DNA from: Curtobacterium pusillum
GTDB lineage: Bacteria; Actinomycetota; Actinomycetes; Actinomycetales; Microbacteriaceae
DNA length: 64,000 nucleotides
Assembly (NCBI RefSeq): GCF_007673235.1
Contig: NZ_VDZH01000004.1
Span: forward strand, 248,001-312,000
Reading direction: 5' to 3'
Shown in pieces: positions 41,676 through 51,930 of this stretch. Below the pieces are notes generated by a model that did no database searches, was not told the origin of the DNA, and saw only the letters and a program-made list of their open reading frames with translations. A program made the translations under genes and the position numbers. Each line of letters starts with the position of its first letter. The stretch's first letter is position 1.

Positions 41676-42392
41676 TCAGCCGAGTTCGGCGACGGCGTCG
41701 GTGATGAACGCCGCGACCTCGGTGGGGTGCGTCTGCATCACCAGGTGCGGTCCGTCGATCTCGATCACCTTGCGGACGCCGGCGCGCTGGTAGCCGAACC
41801 GCTCGACGTCCGGGTTGATGGTGTGGTCCGCGCTGGAGACGATGCCCCAGGACGGCTTGGTCTTCCACGCCGCGACGGACGCGGGTTCACCGAACGCGAC
41901 CGCGGACAGCGGGCGCTGCGACACGGCGAGGACCTTGGCCTTCTCGAGGTCGAGGCCGCCCGCGAAGACCGCCGGGAAGGCGTCGATGGCCACCGAGACG
42001 TCGGTGCCGGGCTCGGCACCCTCGACGGGGTACGGCGCGTAGACGAGGTTCGCGGCGAGGTCGCTGTCGGGGAAGCCGCCCTGGAGGGCGCCGAGGCTCT
42101 CGCCCTCCTCGAGTGCGTAGGCGGCGACGAAGACGAGACCCACGACGTTCTCCGCGACGCCCGCGACGGTGAGGATCGCGCCCCCGTAGGAGTGCCCGGC
42201 GAGCAGGACCGGTCCGTCGATCTGCTCGACGAAGGACTTGATGTAGGCCGCGTCGCCGGACAGGCTGCGGTTGAACACGGGCGGGACGAGGACGTCGAAG
42301 CCCTGGTCGAGGAGCAGCTCCGTGACGGGCGCCCAGCTGGCGGCGTCGGCGAAGGCTCCGTGGACGAGGACGATGGTGGGTGATCCGGGCAC
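41676..42392 (-). CDS. Alpha/beta hydrolase (EstC/salicylate-esterase-like)
   Basis: A 238-residue hydrolase. TIVLVHGAFADAASW is the oxyanion segment. AGHSYGGAILTVAG holds the nucleophile (about residue 69), SSADHTINPDVERF the acid, and GPHLVMQTHPTEVAAFI the histidine. The compact form is typical of EstC- and MeKS-like esterases, common in soil and plant actinobacteria. It starts with GTG at 42392 and lies 137 bp downstream of the LuxR-type regulator. Confidence 0.9.
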   Translation of the reverse strand: MPGSPTIVLVHGAFADAASWAPVTELLLDQGFDVLVPPVFNRSLSGDAAYIKSFVEQIDGPVLLAGHSYGGAILTVAGVAENVVGLVFVAAYALEEGESLGALQGGFPDSDLAANLVYAPYPVEGAEPGTDVSVAIDAFPAVFAGGLDLEKAKVLAVSQRPLSAVAFGEPASVAAWKTKPSWGIVSSADHTINPDVERFGYQRAGVRKVIEIDGPHLVMQTHPTEVAAFITDAVAELG

Positions 42393-42529
42393 GGTGCGTC
42401 GCTTCCCGGTCCGCGGCCGGTGCCGTGGACCTGTGTCGGTGGCGGGAGCGTGGGCTCCCGTCCGTGACGCTAGGGCCGGGGCCGGCGGGGCACATCGGTC
42501 ACGATGACCGAGATCTCCCAGAGCGTGAC

Positions 42530-45316
42530 CTAGTCACCGACCGACGGCTCGGCGGACGGATCGACCGGTGGCGGGGACGGCAGCGCGGCGGACGGCGCGG
42601 TCGGCAGCGCGTTCGTCGTCGCCAGGACCGTCGGCAACTGCTGCCTCGTCGAGATCCCGAGCTTCTGGAACGCCGCGTACAGGTGGGCGCCCACCGTCCT
42701 CGGCGACACGAACAGGTGCTCGCCGATGGCCCGGTTGCTCATCCCCCGGGCGGCGAGCTCGCAGACGCGGAGCTCCTGCGGGGTGAGGAGCTCGACGCTG
42801 CGGCGTCCGGACGCCGGCAGCCGCTCGCCGGTGGCCCGGATGGCGCCACGCGCACGGTCTGCCCACGCCGGTGCGGGCATCGCCTCGAACCCGTCCAGGG
42901 CGGCGTGCAGCACGGCTCGGGCGGTGTCGTTCCGGCCCGCACGACGCAGACGGCCGCCCAGCCGGAGGAGCGCACGGGCCCGCAGGTACGGCATCGCCCA
43001 GCGCTCGTGCTGCAGGGTCGCCCACGCGGCCTCGAGTTCGTCATCGGGGGCGAGTGCGAGCCGGGCGTAGTCGATCGCCGTGCGGACCATGGGCGCGTGC
43101 CAGCGCGCGTGGAGCTGCTCGAGGTCCGCCAACCGCTGCTCGGCGTCCGCACGGTTGCCCGACTCCAACGCGGCGTCGACGTAGTCGTGGGAGGTCATGA
43201 CGGCGAACGACGGGTTGAAGGCGTCGTGGTCGGCGTCGAAGAGGCACCGGAGGCGTTCGAGGGCGTCCGTCGCGCGACCCGAGACGAGGAACGCTGCTCC
43301 GGCGGCGCCGAGGAGCGTCGCGCGCATGGCACTGGAGCGGAGGACCTGGGCCCCGGCAGCGGTCCCGCCGGCGATGCGCTCGACGTCCGGTTCCGCTCCC
43401 TCGATGGCGTCGAACCAGGCGAGCGCGCACCGTGCCGCGGCCGAGAACCCGGCGTCTCCCAGGTCACCACCGAGCGATGCGGCCTGTTCCGCGAGGACAC
43501 GGGCCCTCGCGACGTCCCCGGCGAGGTACGTCGTCATCGAGGTGCCCATGAGCGCCTGCGGGAACGTCCGCAGCTCGCCACGCGCCCGCATGCTCGCGAG
43601 GGCGCGGTCGAGCAGGACACGGGCGGTGTCGATCTCACCGACGAGGTTGAGCGCGTACCCGAGGAGCCAGGCGGAGTCCTCCTCCGAGGCCGCCGGAGCC
43701 GCCGCGAGCGCGAGCTCCAGCACGCGGTCCCCGCGTGCCACCGGTTCGGTCCGGGCGGCCAGCAGGATCGCCCGCGGATCGTCGTCGGGGAGCGCGAGGG
43801 CGTCGATGACGACGAGCATCGGGTCCCCGGGGTTCGCCTCTGCGGTGTGGTCCCAGGCGATCGCAGCGAGGTACAGCAGCGCAGCGGTGGCGTGTTCGAC
43901 CCCGCCGGCCGCCTGCATCTCGGAGACCGCGTGCAGCGCCGGCCCGAGGTCGCCCACGGCGAGCCCCGTCCTGCCGGTGGGCAGCGTCTCGGCCACCCAC
44001 GCCGCACGCGCCGCGAGCAGCCGGTCGGGCGCCTCGTCGCGTGCTCGCTGCACGAGGATCGACGCGTCCGAGATCCTGCCGGACAGCCCCGCGAGCTCGG
44101 CCGCGACGATGCGCCGCTCGACGCGCCGGGCCACGTCCGACGTCAGTTCGGCCGCCCGCTCGTACGCCTGGCTCGCGGCGAACGGGTCGGACATCGCCGT
44201 CCGTTCCCCGCCGAGCGCGGCGATCTCGTCGGCGAGGGGATCATCGGGACCGGCGGCGAGCTCGGCACGCCACCAGATGGTCCGAGCCGGATCGTCCTCG
44301 TGTTCGAGCACGAGCGACCGCAGGACCGCGGTGCGCGCGGACGCCGGCGCCGTCGTCAGGACCGCCGACTGCACGAGCGGGTGCCGGAACCGGATCGCAC
44401 GAGGAGCGACCCACTCGAGGAGCGAGGACGCCGACGCCTGCTCCGTCCACGTCGGCGCCGGGAACCTGCCGATGGCCCGAGCGGCCACCCGCGCCGCTTC
44501 CTCGGCACTGCTGCCCCCGGACAACGCCACGGCGAGGATCGCCAACCGGACGGACTGGTCCAGTTCGGCGTACCGAGCGGCGAACTCCTGCTCGACCCTC
44601 CCCACGACGGGGCGCTCGCGGGCCCCGTCCGCCGATGCCGACCGACCGAGTTCGTACAGCGCCAGGGGGTTGCCCTCGGCGCGGAGCACGAGGTCGCGTC
44701 GAGCCTGCCCCCTCGGCGATCCGGGGACCCGGTCGAGCAGCGCACCGGCCGCCGAGTCGTCGAGCGGTGCGAGGTGCAGGCGCCGGAGGCCAGGGGACTC
44801 CGTCAGGTCGGTGTTCCTGGTCGTCATGACCATGACGACCGGGTCCTCACCGACACGGCGGGCCATCATCCGGAGCGCCCACTCGGAGGGCGCATCGATC
44901 CAGTGCAGGTCCTCGACGACGACCAGGAGCGGGCGTTCGGCGGCCGCGTCGGAGAGCAGTGTGAGTGCCGCGAGCCCGGCGAGGAGCGGCGAGGGCTGGA
45001 CACCGTTCACGACCCCGAACGCCACGTCCAACGCGCGTCGCTGCGGTCCGGGCAGGTCGGCGATGCCGCCGCGCAACGGGTACAGGAGCATGTGGAGCGC
45101 GGCGTACGGCTCGGCCGACTCGGCCAGGGTGCCGGTGGTCGTGATCGTCCGCACGTCCGAGGCGTTCGCGGACGCGATCGCCTCGGCGACCAGCGACGAC
45201 TTGCCGATGCCCGCTTCGCCGTCGACCACGAACGCGGAACCGCCGTCGGCCACGTCACGGAGGGCATCCCGGAGGACCGCCATCTCCCGCTCACGCCCGA
45301 TGACGGGCTGCGCCAT
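42530..45316 (-). CDS. Large ATP-binding LuxR-type regulator (LAL family)
   Basis: A 928-residue regulator. The N-terminal STAND/AAA ATPase has Walker A VDGEAGIGKSSLV (about residues 29-41) and Walker B-like LLVVVEDLHW. A long TPR-like helical middle follows. The C-terminal LuxR helix-turn-helix reads LTPQELRVCELAARGMSNRAIGEHLFVSPRTVGAHL, near residue 860. Such regulators respond to a metabolite and ATP. It lies upstream of two hydrolases on the same strand and may activate them. The start is ATG 45316; GTG 45322 is in frame. Confidence 0.93.
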   Translation of the reverse strand: MAQPVIGREREMAVLRDALRDVADGGSAFVVDGEAGIGKSSLVAEAIASANASDVRTITTTGTLAESAEPYAALHMLLYPLRGGIADLPGPQRRALDVAFGVVNGVQPSPLLAGLAALTLLSDAAAERPLLVVVEDLHWIDAPSEWALRMMARRVGEDPVVMVMTTRNTDLTESPGLRRLHLAPLDDSAAGALLDRVPGSPRGQARRDLVLRAEGNPLALYELGRSASADGARERPVVGRVEQEFAARYAELDQSVRLAILAVALSGGSSAEEAARVAARAIGRFPAPTWTEQASASSLLEWVAPRAIRFRHPLVQSAVLTTAPASARTAVLRSLVLEHEDDPARTIWWRAELAAGPDDPLADEIAALGGERTAMSDPFAASQAYERAAELTSDVARRVERRIVAAELAGLSGRISDASILVQRARDEAPDRLLAARAAWVAETLPTGRTGLAVGDLGPALHAVSEMQAAGGVEHATAALLYLAAIAWDHTAEANPGDPMLVVIDALALPDDDPRAILLAARTEPVARGDRVLELALAAAPAASEEDSAWLLGYALNLVGEIDTARVLLDRALASMRARGELRTFPQALMGTSMTTYLAGDVARARVLAEQAASLGGDLGDAGFSAAARCALAWFDAIEGAEPDVERIAGGTAAGAQVLRSSAMRATLLGAAGAAFLVSGRATDALERLRCLFDADHDAFNPSFAVMTSHDYVDAALESGNRADAEQRLADLEQLHARWHAPMVRTAIDYARLALAPDDELEAAWATLQHERWAMPYLRARALLRLGGRLRRAGRNDTARAVLHAALDGFEAMPAPAWADRARGAIRATGERLPASGRRSVELLTPQELRVCELAARGMSNRAIGEHLFVSPRTVGAHLYAAFQKLGISTRQQLPTVLATTNALPTAPSAALPSPPPVDPSAEPSVGD

Positions 45317-45341
45317 CGTCACCGCGCCAGTATGGCAGCGC

Positions 45342-45890
45342 TCAGGTCCGCAGCACCACGTCCGCCAACTCCGCCGGCTGCTCCGCCGCGATGAACACCG
45401 CCTCCTGCGCAGCCCACCGGTCCCACTCGCGCGCGAAGGACTCGCCGTCGCGCGCGATCGCGCGCGCCCACCGGGTGTCGTCGTCGGCCTCGAGCCACAC
45501 CCGCAGCGATGCGAGCGGCGCGGATGCCCGGGAGAGCGCACCGCACCCCTCGACGACGATCGGCCGTGCCGGGTCCACGCCGGCCCACTCGGCAGGTCGC
45601 GAGGCCACCCAGTCCCAGCGCCGGTAGCCCGACGGCTGCCCCAGGACGTCCGTCACCACGGCCTCCGCGGCGGCCTGCAGCCCGTCCCACCCGGGGTAGA
45701 CGTCGTCGAGGTGGACGATCTGCGCACCGAGCCGGTCCGCCAGGGAGTCCCCCAGCGTGGTCTTGCCGGTCCCGGACCTCCCGTCGACGAGCACCACCAG
45801 CCGCGCACCCGAGGCCGTCGCGGCCCTCGCTGCCGAAGCGGCGAGCCCGGCGACCCGGTCGGCGGCCGGCCGCGCCGACACCTCAGACAC
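45342..45890 (-). CDS. P-loop kinase-like protein in the thiamine-transporter operon
   Basis: A 182-residue uridine-kinase-like protein. Walker A is VDGRSGTGKTTLGDSLADRL (about residues 36-55), and IVHLDDVYPGWDGL resembles the substrate loop of uridine/pantothenate kinases. IVVEGCGALSR follows, and a lid includes WARAIARDGESFAREWDRW. GTG 45890 overlaps the stop of the EcfT gene by 8 bp. As the last gene under a TPP riboswitch it could phosphorylate the imported thiamine precursor, but the sequence does not prove it. Confidence 0.82.
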   Translation of the reverse strand: MSEVSARPAADRVAGLAASAARAATASGARLVVLVDGRSGTGKTTLGDSLADRLGAQIVHLDDVYPGWDGLQAAAEAVVTDVLGQPSGYRRWDWVASRPAEWAGVDPARPIVVEGCGALSRASAPLASLRVWLEADDDTRWARAIARDGESFAREWDRWAAQEAVFIAAEQPAELADVVLRT

Positions 45891-46704
45891 GCCACGTCCC
45901 CGCACCCACGGCGACCGCGATCGACACGACCCCGATGCCGACGAGCACCCCGACCATCGCCCACTCCGGCCCCGCGAACCGAGCAGTCCGTGCCCACGTC
46001 CGCCGACCGGGAGCACCGAAGCCCCGCGACTCCATCGCCACCGCCAACGTCGTCGCGCGCCGGAGCGCCAGCACGAGCAGCGCGAACGCCATCGACGCCC
46101 CGCGCCGCAACCGCCCGGTGTCGGCGACACCACGCGCGCGTCGAGCCATGCCGAGCTGTCGCCAGTCGTCCCCGAGGAGCGTCGTCATCCGAATGGCCGC
46201 GAGCGCACCGAGCACGAACCGGGCCGGCAGCCGCAGCAGCTGTGCGAGTCCGTCCGCGAGGTCCGTCGGGTCCACGCGGACGAACAGCGCCACCGCGGGC
46301 AGCCCCACCGCCAGCACGCGCAGCGCCGTGGCCAGCGCGAGTTCGAGCGATCCATCGGTGACGTGCGCGAACCCGAGGTCGAACCAGGAACGCCCCGAGG
46401 GCCGCCCGTACAGCGCGATGCTCAGCGCGGTCAGCGGCACGGCGACCAGCACCGGTGACGTCCGCAGCAACAGGGTGCGCGGCGGGATCCGCAGGAGCGG
46501 CAGGAGCAGGACCTCGAGCACGAGCGCGACGGCCGCGGACACGACGTCGAGACTCAGCACGAGGCACACGCCGAGCGCGAGGACGCCCAGCAGCGACGCC
46601 ACCGGCTGGACACCGCGGGCCCCGCGTGCGCGCGTGGTTCCGTCGGCCCCGCCTGGAGGCACGGATCGCCCGGGCAGACCGGCCGCCGTCCCCGGGGCGG
46701 TCAC
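45883..46704 (-). CDS. ykoC: ECF transporter transmembrane component (YkoC/EcfT-like)
   Basis: A 273-residue membrane protein that couples ATP hydrolysis to the substrate-binding subunit. Several helices are evident (LLGVLALGVCLVLSLDVVSA, SPVLVAVPLTALSIAL). The coupling motifs are RARGVADTG and AMESRGFGAPGRRT, the A-R-G signatures of EcfT. GTG 46704 overlaps the ATPase stop by 4 bp. The start of the protein (SVPPGGADG) is encoded by sequence resembling half of repeat family A. The gene name is by analogy to the YkoEDC system. Confidence 0.9.
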   Translation of the reverse strand: MTAPGTAAGLPGRSVPPGGADGTTRARGARGVQPVASLLGVLALGVCLVLSLDVVSAAVALVLEVLLLPLLRIPPRTLLLRTSPVLVAVPLTALSIALYGRPSGRSWFDLGFAHVTDGSLELALATALRVLAVGLPAVALFVRVDPTDLADGLAQLLRLPARFVLGALAAIRMTTLLGDDWRQLGMARRARGVADTGRLRRGASMAFALLVLALRRATTLAVAMESRGFGAPGRRTWARTARFAGPEWAMVGVLVGIGVVSIAVAVGAGTWRV

Positions 46705-48323
46705 CGTCGCACCCCCGTGGCCGGGTCGCGCAGGACGGGTCGCGCACCCGCTGCCCCGAGCACGACCTCGTCGGCGTCGAGCGCGCGCACGAGGTCCCGG
46801 TCGTGCGTCACCGCCACGATCGCGGTGCCGGTGTCGGCGAGTTCGCCGAGCCGGTCGACGACGGCCTGCCAGGTCGCACGGTCCTGCCCCGAGGTCGGTT
46901 CGTCGAGCACGACGACGGGCGGTCGGGAGGCGATGACCGTCCCGATCGCCAGCCGCCGCTGCTCCCCACCGGACAGCGTGAACGGGTTGGCGTCCGCGAG
47001 GTGCGCGAGCCCGAACGCGTCGAGGAGCTCGTCGACCCGCTCGTCGACGTCCTCGGCGCCGAGCGCCCGGGGGCCGACGGCGAGTTCCTCCCGCACGGTG
47101 CGGGCGACGAACTGGTGCTCGGGGTCCTGGAACACCGTGCCGATCCGGGCGGCGAGCTGCCGGCTGGTCCACGCCGCGGGGACGTCACCGGTACCGTCCG
47201 CCAGCGCGGGGGTGGCTCGGAGCGCGCCGTCGGCGGGCCGGAGGAGTCCGGCGAGCGTGAGGCCGAGGGTCGACTTGCCGATGCCGTTCGGACCGGTCAC
47301 GGCGAGCACCCGGCCGGCGCGGACGTCGAGGTCGATCCCGGTGCCGACCCGCTGCCGCTTGCCCCGGGCGGTCCCGAGGCCGCGCGCCTCGAGCAGCACG
47401 CCGCCCGACTCCGACCCGGCGAGCTGCTCGGCGCCTGCCTCCGTGACCAGCTCCGCGAACGGGCGGAATGCACCCGGTCCCCCGCGCTCGACCCCGTGCA
47501 TTTCGCCCGTTCGCGCAGGCGTGCGGGGGCCGCGGCGGGCCGAACCACGCGCGGGTTCGGAGCCGGGCACCCACACCCCGGCAGCGGTGAGGGCCGGACC
47601 GTGCGCCGCGAGGACCTCGGCCGGGGCCCCGTCCGCGACGACGCCGCCCGCCGGTTCGAGCAGCACGAGCCGGTCGACCAGGTCGAGCCACGTGCCGATG
47701 CGGTGCTCGACCACGAGCAACGAGCACCCGGTCTCGTCGAGCAGCGCCCGCACGGCGTCGTGCACCTGGACGACGCCGGAGGGGTCGAGGTTGGCGCAGG
47801 GTTCGTCGAGCACGAGGGCCCCCGGGCGCATCGCGAGCACGCCGGCCAGTGCGAGCCGCTGCCGCTGACCGCCGGACAGCCTCGTGGTGGACCGGTCGAG
47901 CGCCAGGTCGAGCCCGACGACGTCGAGGGCCGACCGCACCCGCGGCCAGATCTCGTCCCGCGGGACACCGGCGTTCTCGCACCCGAACGCCACGTCGTCA
48001 CCGACGCGGGACATCACCGTGTGCGCCTCGGGGTCCTGCATGACGAGGCCGACGCGCCCGCGGACGGCGCGGGGCTCGGCACCGTCGACCAGGACCGTGC
48101 CCTGGACGGCCGCGGCGGTGTCGTCGTCGGGGTCGGGCTCGTCGGGCAGCACACCGGCGACGGCCCGGAGCAGCGTGGACTTGCCGGCGCCGGAGGGCCC
48201 GACGATCGCGACGCGCTCCCCCGGCTCGACGGTCAGGTCGACACCCCGAACGGCCCAGGCGTCACGTTCCGCGTACCGCCACCCCCAGTCGGAGAAGGTG
48301 ATCCGTGCGGCTGCGGTGGTCAC
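46701..48323 (-). CDS. ykoD: Double ATPase of the ECF transporter (YkoD-like)
   Basis: A 540-residue fused ABC ATPase. The first domain has Walker A GPSGAGKST (near residue 43) and LSGGQRQRLALA. The second has GPNGIGKST (near residue 345) and LSGGEQRRLAIG, with LVLDEP/VVLDEP Walker B motifs. The linker between them (about residues 268-290) is encoded by a family-B palindromic repeat at 47454-47515. GTG 48323 overlaps the YkoE-like stop by 4 bp. It powers uptake together with YkoE and YkoC. Confidence 0.93.
   Translation of the reverse strand: MTTAAARITFSDWGWRYAERDAWAVRGVDLTVEPGERVAIVGPSGAGKSTLLRAVAGVLPDEPDPDDDTAAAVQGTVLVDGAEPRAVRGRVGLVMQDPEAHTVMSRVGDDVAFGCENAGVPRDEIWPRVRSALDVVGLDLALDRSTTRLSGGQRQRLALAGVLAMRPGALVLDEPCANLDPSGVVQVHDAVRALLDETGCSLLVVEHRIGTWLDLVDRLVLLEPAGGVVADGAPAEVLAAHGPALTAAGVWVPGSEPARGSARRGPRTPARTGEMHGVERGGPGAFRPFAELVTEAGAEQLAGSESGGVLLEARGLGTARGKRQRVGTGIDLDVRAGRVLAVTGPNGIGKSTLGLTLAGLLRPADGALRATPALADGTGDVPAAWTSRQLAARIGTVFQDPEHQFVARTVREELAVGPRALGAEDVDERVDELLDAFGLAHLADANPFTLSGGEQRRLAIGTVIASRPPVVVLDEPTSGQDRATWQAVVDRLGELADTGTAIVAVTHDRDLVRALDADEVVLGAAGARPVLRDPATGVRR
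47454..47515. repeat. Family B palindrome within the ykoD-like coding sequence
   Basis: CGCGAACGGGCGGAATGC and its near reverse complement ending TTTCGCCCGTTCGCG flank a core of about 28 bp. The element matches the units of the orn-upstream array. It is read through in frame and encodes RTGEMHGVERGGPGAFRPFA of the interdomain linker. Confidence 0.85.
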
Positions 48324-48961
48324 GCGACGGCACGGGTCCCGCGCCTGGAGTGCTCACGGCCCGCGGCGAACGAGGACAGCACGCCCGTCGCGGCGAGCGC
48401 ACGGACCAGGAGCCACGACCCGACACCGGCGATCACCGCGCCGGACACGATCGCGGACACGACGTAGACGACCTTGAACGCGACGTCGAGGCCCGGGTAC
48501 CAGAGGAACGTGTCGTTCAGGCCGAGTGCGAGTCCAGCGGCTGCACCGGCGAGCACGACGACCGGCAGCCGGTACACCCTGTACAGGAACAGGGCGAGGA
48601 CGATCTCGGCGCCGAGGCCCTGCACGAGGCCGGCCTCGAGCGTGAGCCAACCCCACTGCGTGCCGAGCAGCGCCTCGACCGAGGCGGCCACCATCTCGGC
48701 GTAGAGCGCGGCGCCGGGCTTGCGGACGACGATCGCGACGACCGGCCCGGCGAGCAGCCACACCCCGCCGAAGAGCGCCTGCGTGCCGGGCAGCACGAGT
48801 GCCGCGACGGCGCTGATCGGCTCGTAGCCGAACTCCCAGAGCTTGAACACGACACCGATCGCGACGGCGAGGACGCTCGCGACGACGATGTCGACGACCC
48901 GCCAGCGCAGCGAGCGCCTGACGGGGGTGGACGGAACGGCAGGTGACGTGCGTGTGGACAT
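48320..48961 (-). CDS. ykoE: ECF substrate-binding component, YkoE type (thiamine precursor)
   Basis: A 213-residue membrane protein with about 5-6 helices. VVDIVVASVLAVAIGVVFKLWEFGY, LFGGVWLLAGPVVAIVVRKPGAAL and EMVAASVEALLGTQWGW fit YkoE, the substrate-specific subunit for hydroxymethylpyrimidine or thiamine. It is the first gene after the TPP riboswitch, which supports the substrate assignment. GGAGG lies upstream of ATG 48961, inside the end of the riboswitch, so ligand binding can hide it. A basic tail ends SRRGTRAVA. Confidence 0.92.
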   Translation of the reverse strand: MSTRTSPAVPSTPVRRSLRWRVVDIVVASVLAVAIGVVFKLWEFGYEPISAVAALVLPGTQALFGGVWLLAGPVVAIVVRKPGAALYAEMVAASVEALLGTQWGWLTLEAGLVQGLGAEIVLALFLYRVYRLPVVVLAGAAAGLALGLNDTFLWYPGLDVAFKVVYVVSAIVSGAVIAGVGSWLLVRALAATGVLSSFAAGREHSRRGTRAVA

Positions 48962-48967
48962 GGTCCT

Positions 48968-49060
48968 GGACTCCTCCCTGCGCCGGCATGATCCGGATCA
49001 GGTTCGACGGTCGGAGCGCCACTCGCTCCCTCTCAGCCCGGCGATCCCGGACTCCCGTGT
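48968..49060 (-). ncRNA. TPP riboswitch (THI element)
   Basis: Read on the minus strand it shows the conserved GGGCTGAGAGGG pyrimidine-sensing segment, then GAACCTGATCCGGATCATGC and GCGCAGGGAGGAG at the 3' side. It directly precedes the ykoE-like gene and overlaps its Shine-Dalgarno, so control is probably at translation initiation: thiamine pyrophosphate shuts the operon off. Confidence 0.95.
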
Positions 49061-49070
49061 GTGTCCTGTC

Positions 49071-49076
49071 AGTCTA
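49071..49076 (-). promoter_or_regulatory. -10 box for the TPP riboswitch operon
   Basis: TAGACT on the minus strand, about 12 nt upstream of the riboswitch. Upstream lies the 12-bp palindrome CGGTCGCGACCG (49081-49092), inside the spacer. Confidence 0.5.
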
Positions 49077-49121
49077 GACGCGGTCGCGACCGCATGACGG
49101 ATCGCGACCGCACATCGGACT

Positions 49122-49152
49122 GGAGGCGCGTGGCGGGCCCGCCACGTCCTCC
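49122..49152. repeat. Imperfect palindrome, repeat family A
   Basis: GGAGGCGCGTGGCGGG (49122-49137) and CCCGCCACGTCCTCC (49138-49152) pair except for one lost base; CGGACT precedes it. It lies between the GerW-like gene and the riboswitch operon (both minus strand), in position to terminate the former. Confidence 0.7.
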
Positions 49153-49228
49153 CTCGCAGGCTCGGTCGGCGCGGCCCGCGTGCCGCTGGCGCGTCACCGC
49201 TGAGCGGTCCGCGCCAGTCCGTCATCCG

Positions 49229-49552
49229 CTACTTCTTCAGGACCCGCACCAGCTTGCGCAGGACGGTGCCGGTCACCCAGATGACGGGCACGCTCACCGC
49301 GAGGAGCGAGATCAGGTTCGGCTCGAACTCGAGGTCCTTGCCGGGGCGGCGCACGTAGGCGCCGATCGGGACGGAAACGGCGCCGCCGCCACCGCCGCCG
49401 TTCTCGTCGCCGTCGCCGCCACCGCCGAACCCGAACCAGCCGAGGGACACCGGGATGAGGGTCTGGTCGCCGACCTCGACCGGCTCCCCGTAGTTGGTGG
49501 ACACGCCCACGGGGCGCACCTTCTCTGCGATCTGCGTGACGATGTTGGCCAT
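49229..49552 (-). CDS. GerW/YtfJ-family protein
   Basis: A 107-residue protein. NIVTQIAEKVRPVGVSTNYG, VEVGDQTLIPVSLGWFGFGG and GGGGAVSVPIGAYVRRPG match the GerW (sporulation YtfJ) family, which is widespread in non-sporulating actinobacteria with unknown role. A hydrophobic C-terminal helix (LISLLAVSVPVIWVTGTVL) and basic tail suggest membrane anchoring. TAGCCT ends 7 nt before ATG 49552, predicting a leaderless mRNA. It is divergent from glgX. Confidence 0.88.
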   Translation of the reverse strand: MANIVTQIAEKVRPVGVSTNYGEPVEVGDQTLIPVSLGWFGFGGGGDGDENGGGGGGAVSVPIGAYVRRPGKDLEFEPNLISLLAVSVPVIWVTGTVLRKLVRVLKK

Positions 49553-49680
49553 GCGCGCGAGGCTACTCGTCCGTTCCTCCACAGGCGGCGGCGCGCCGGA
49601 ACCATCCACGGCTGGGGCTTGTCTGCGGACGCGGACGGGTCCCGCCGATATGTTGGCGCAACCCACACCTGGAGGACCGT

Positions 49681-51926
<2,246 letters not shown>

Positions 51927-51930
<4 letters not shown>

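Noticed and set aside
42380-45394. A 1004-codon open frame antisense to the LuxR-type regulator
   Set aside because: It has the Arg/Gly/Pro-rich composition of a shadow frame in G+C-rich DNA; the minus strand has clear ATPase and LuxR motifs.
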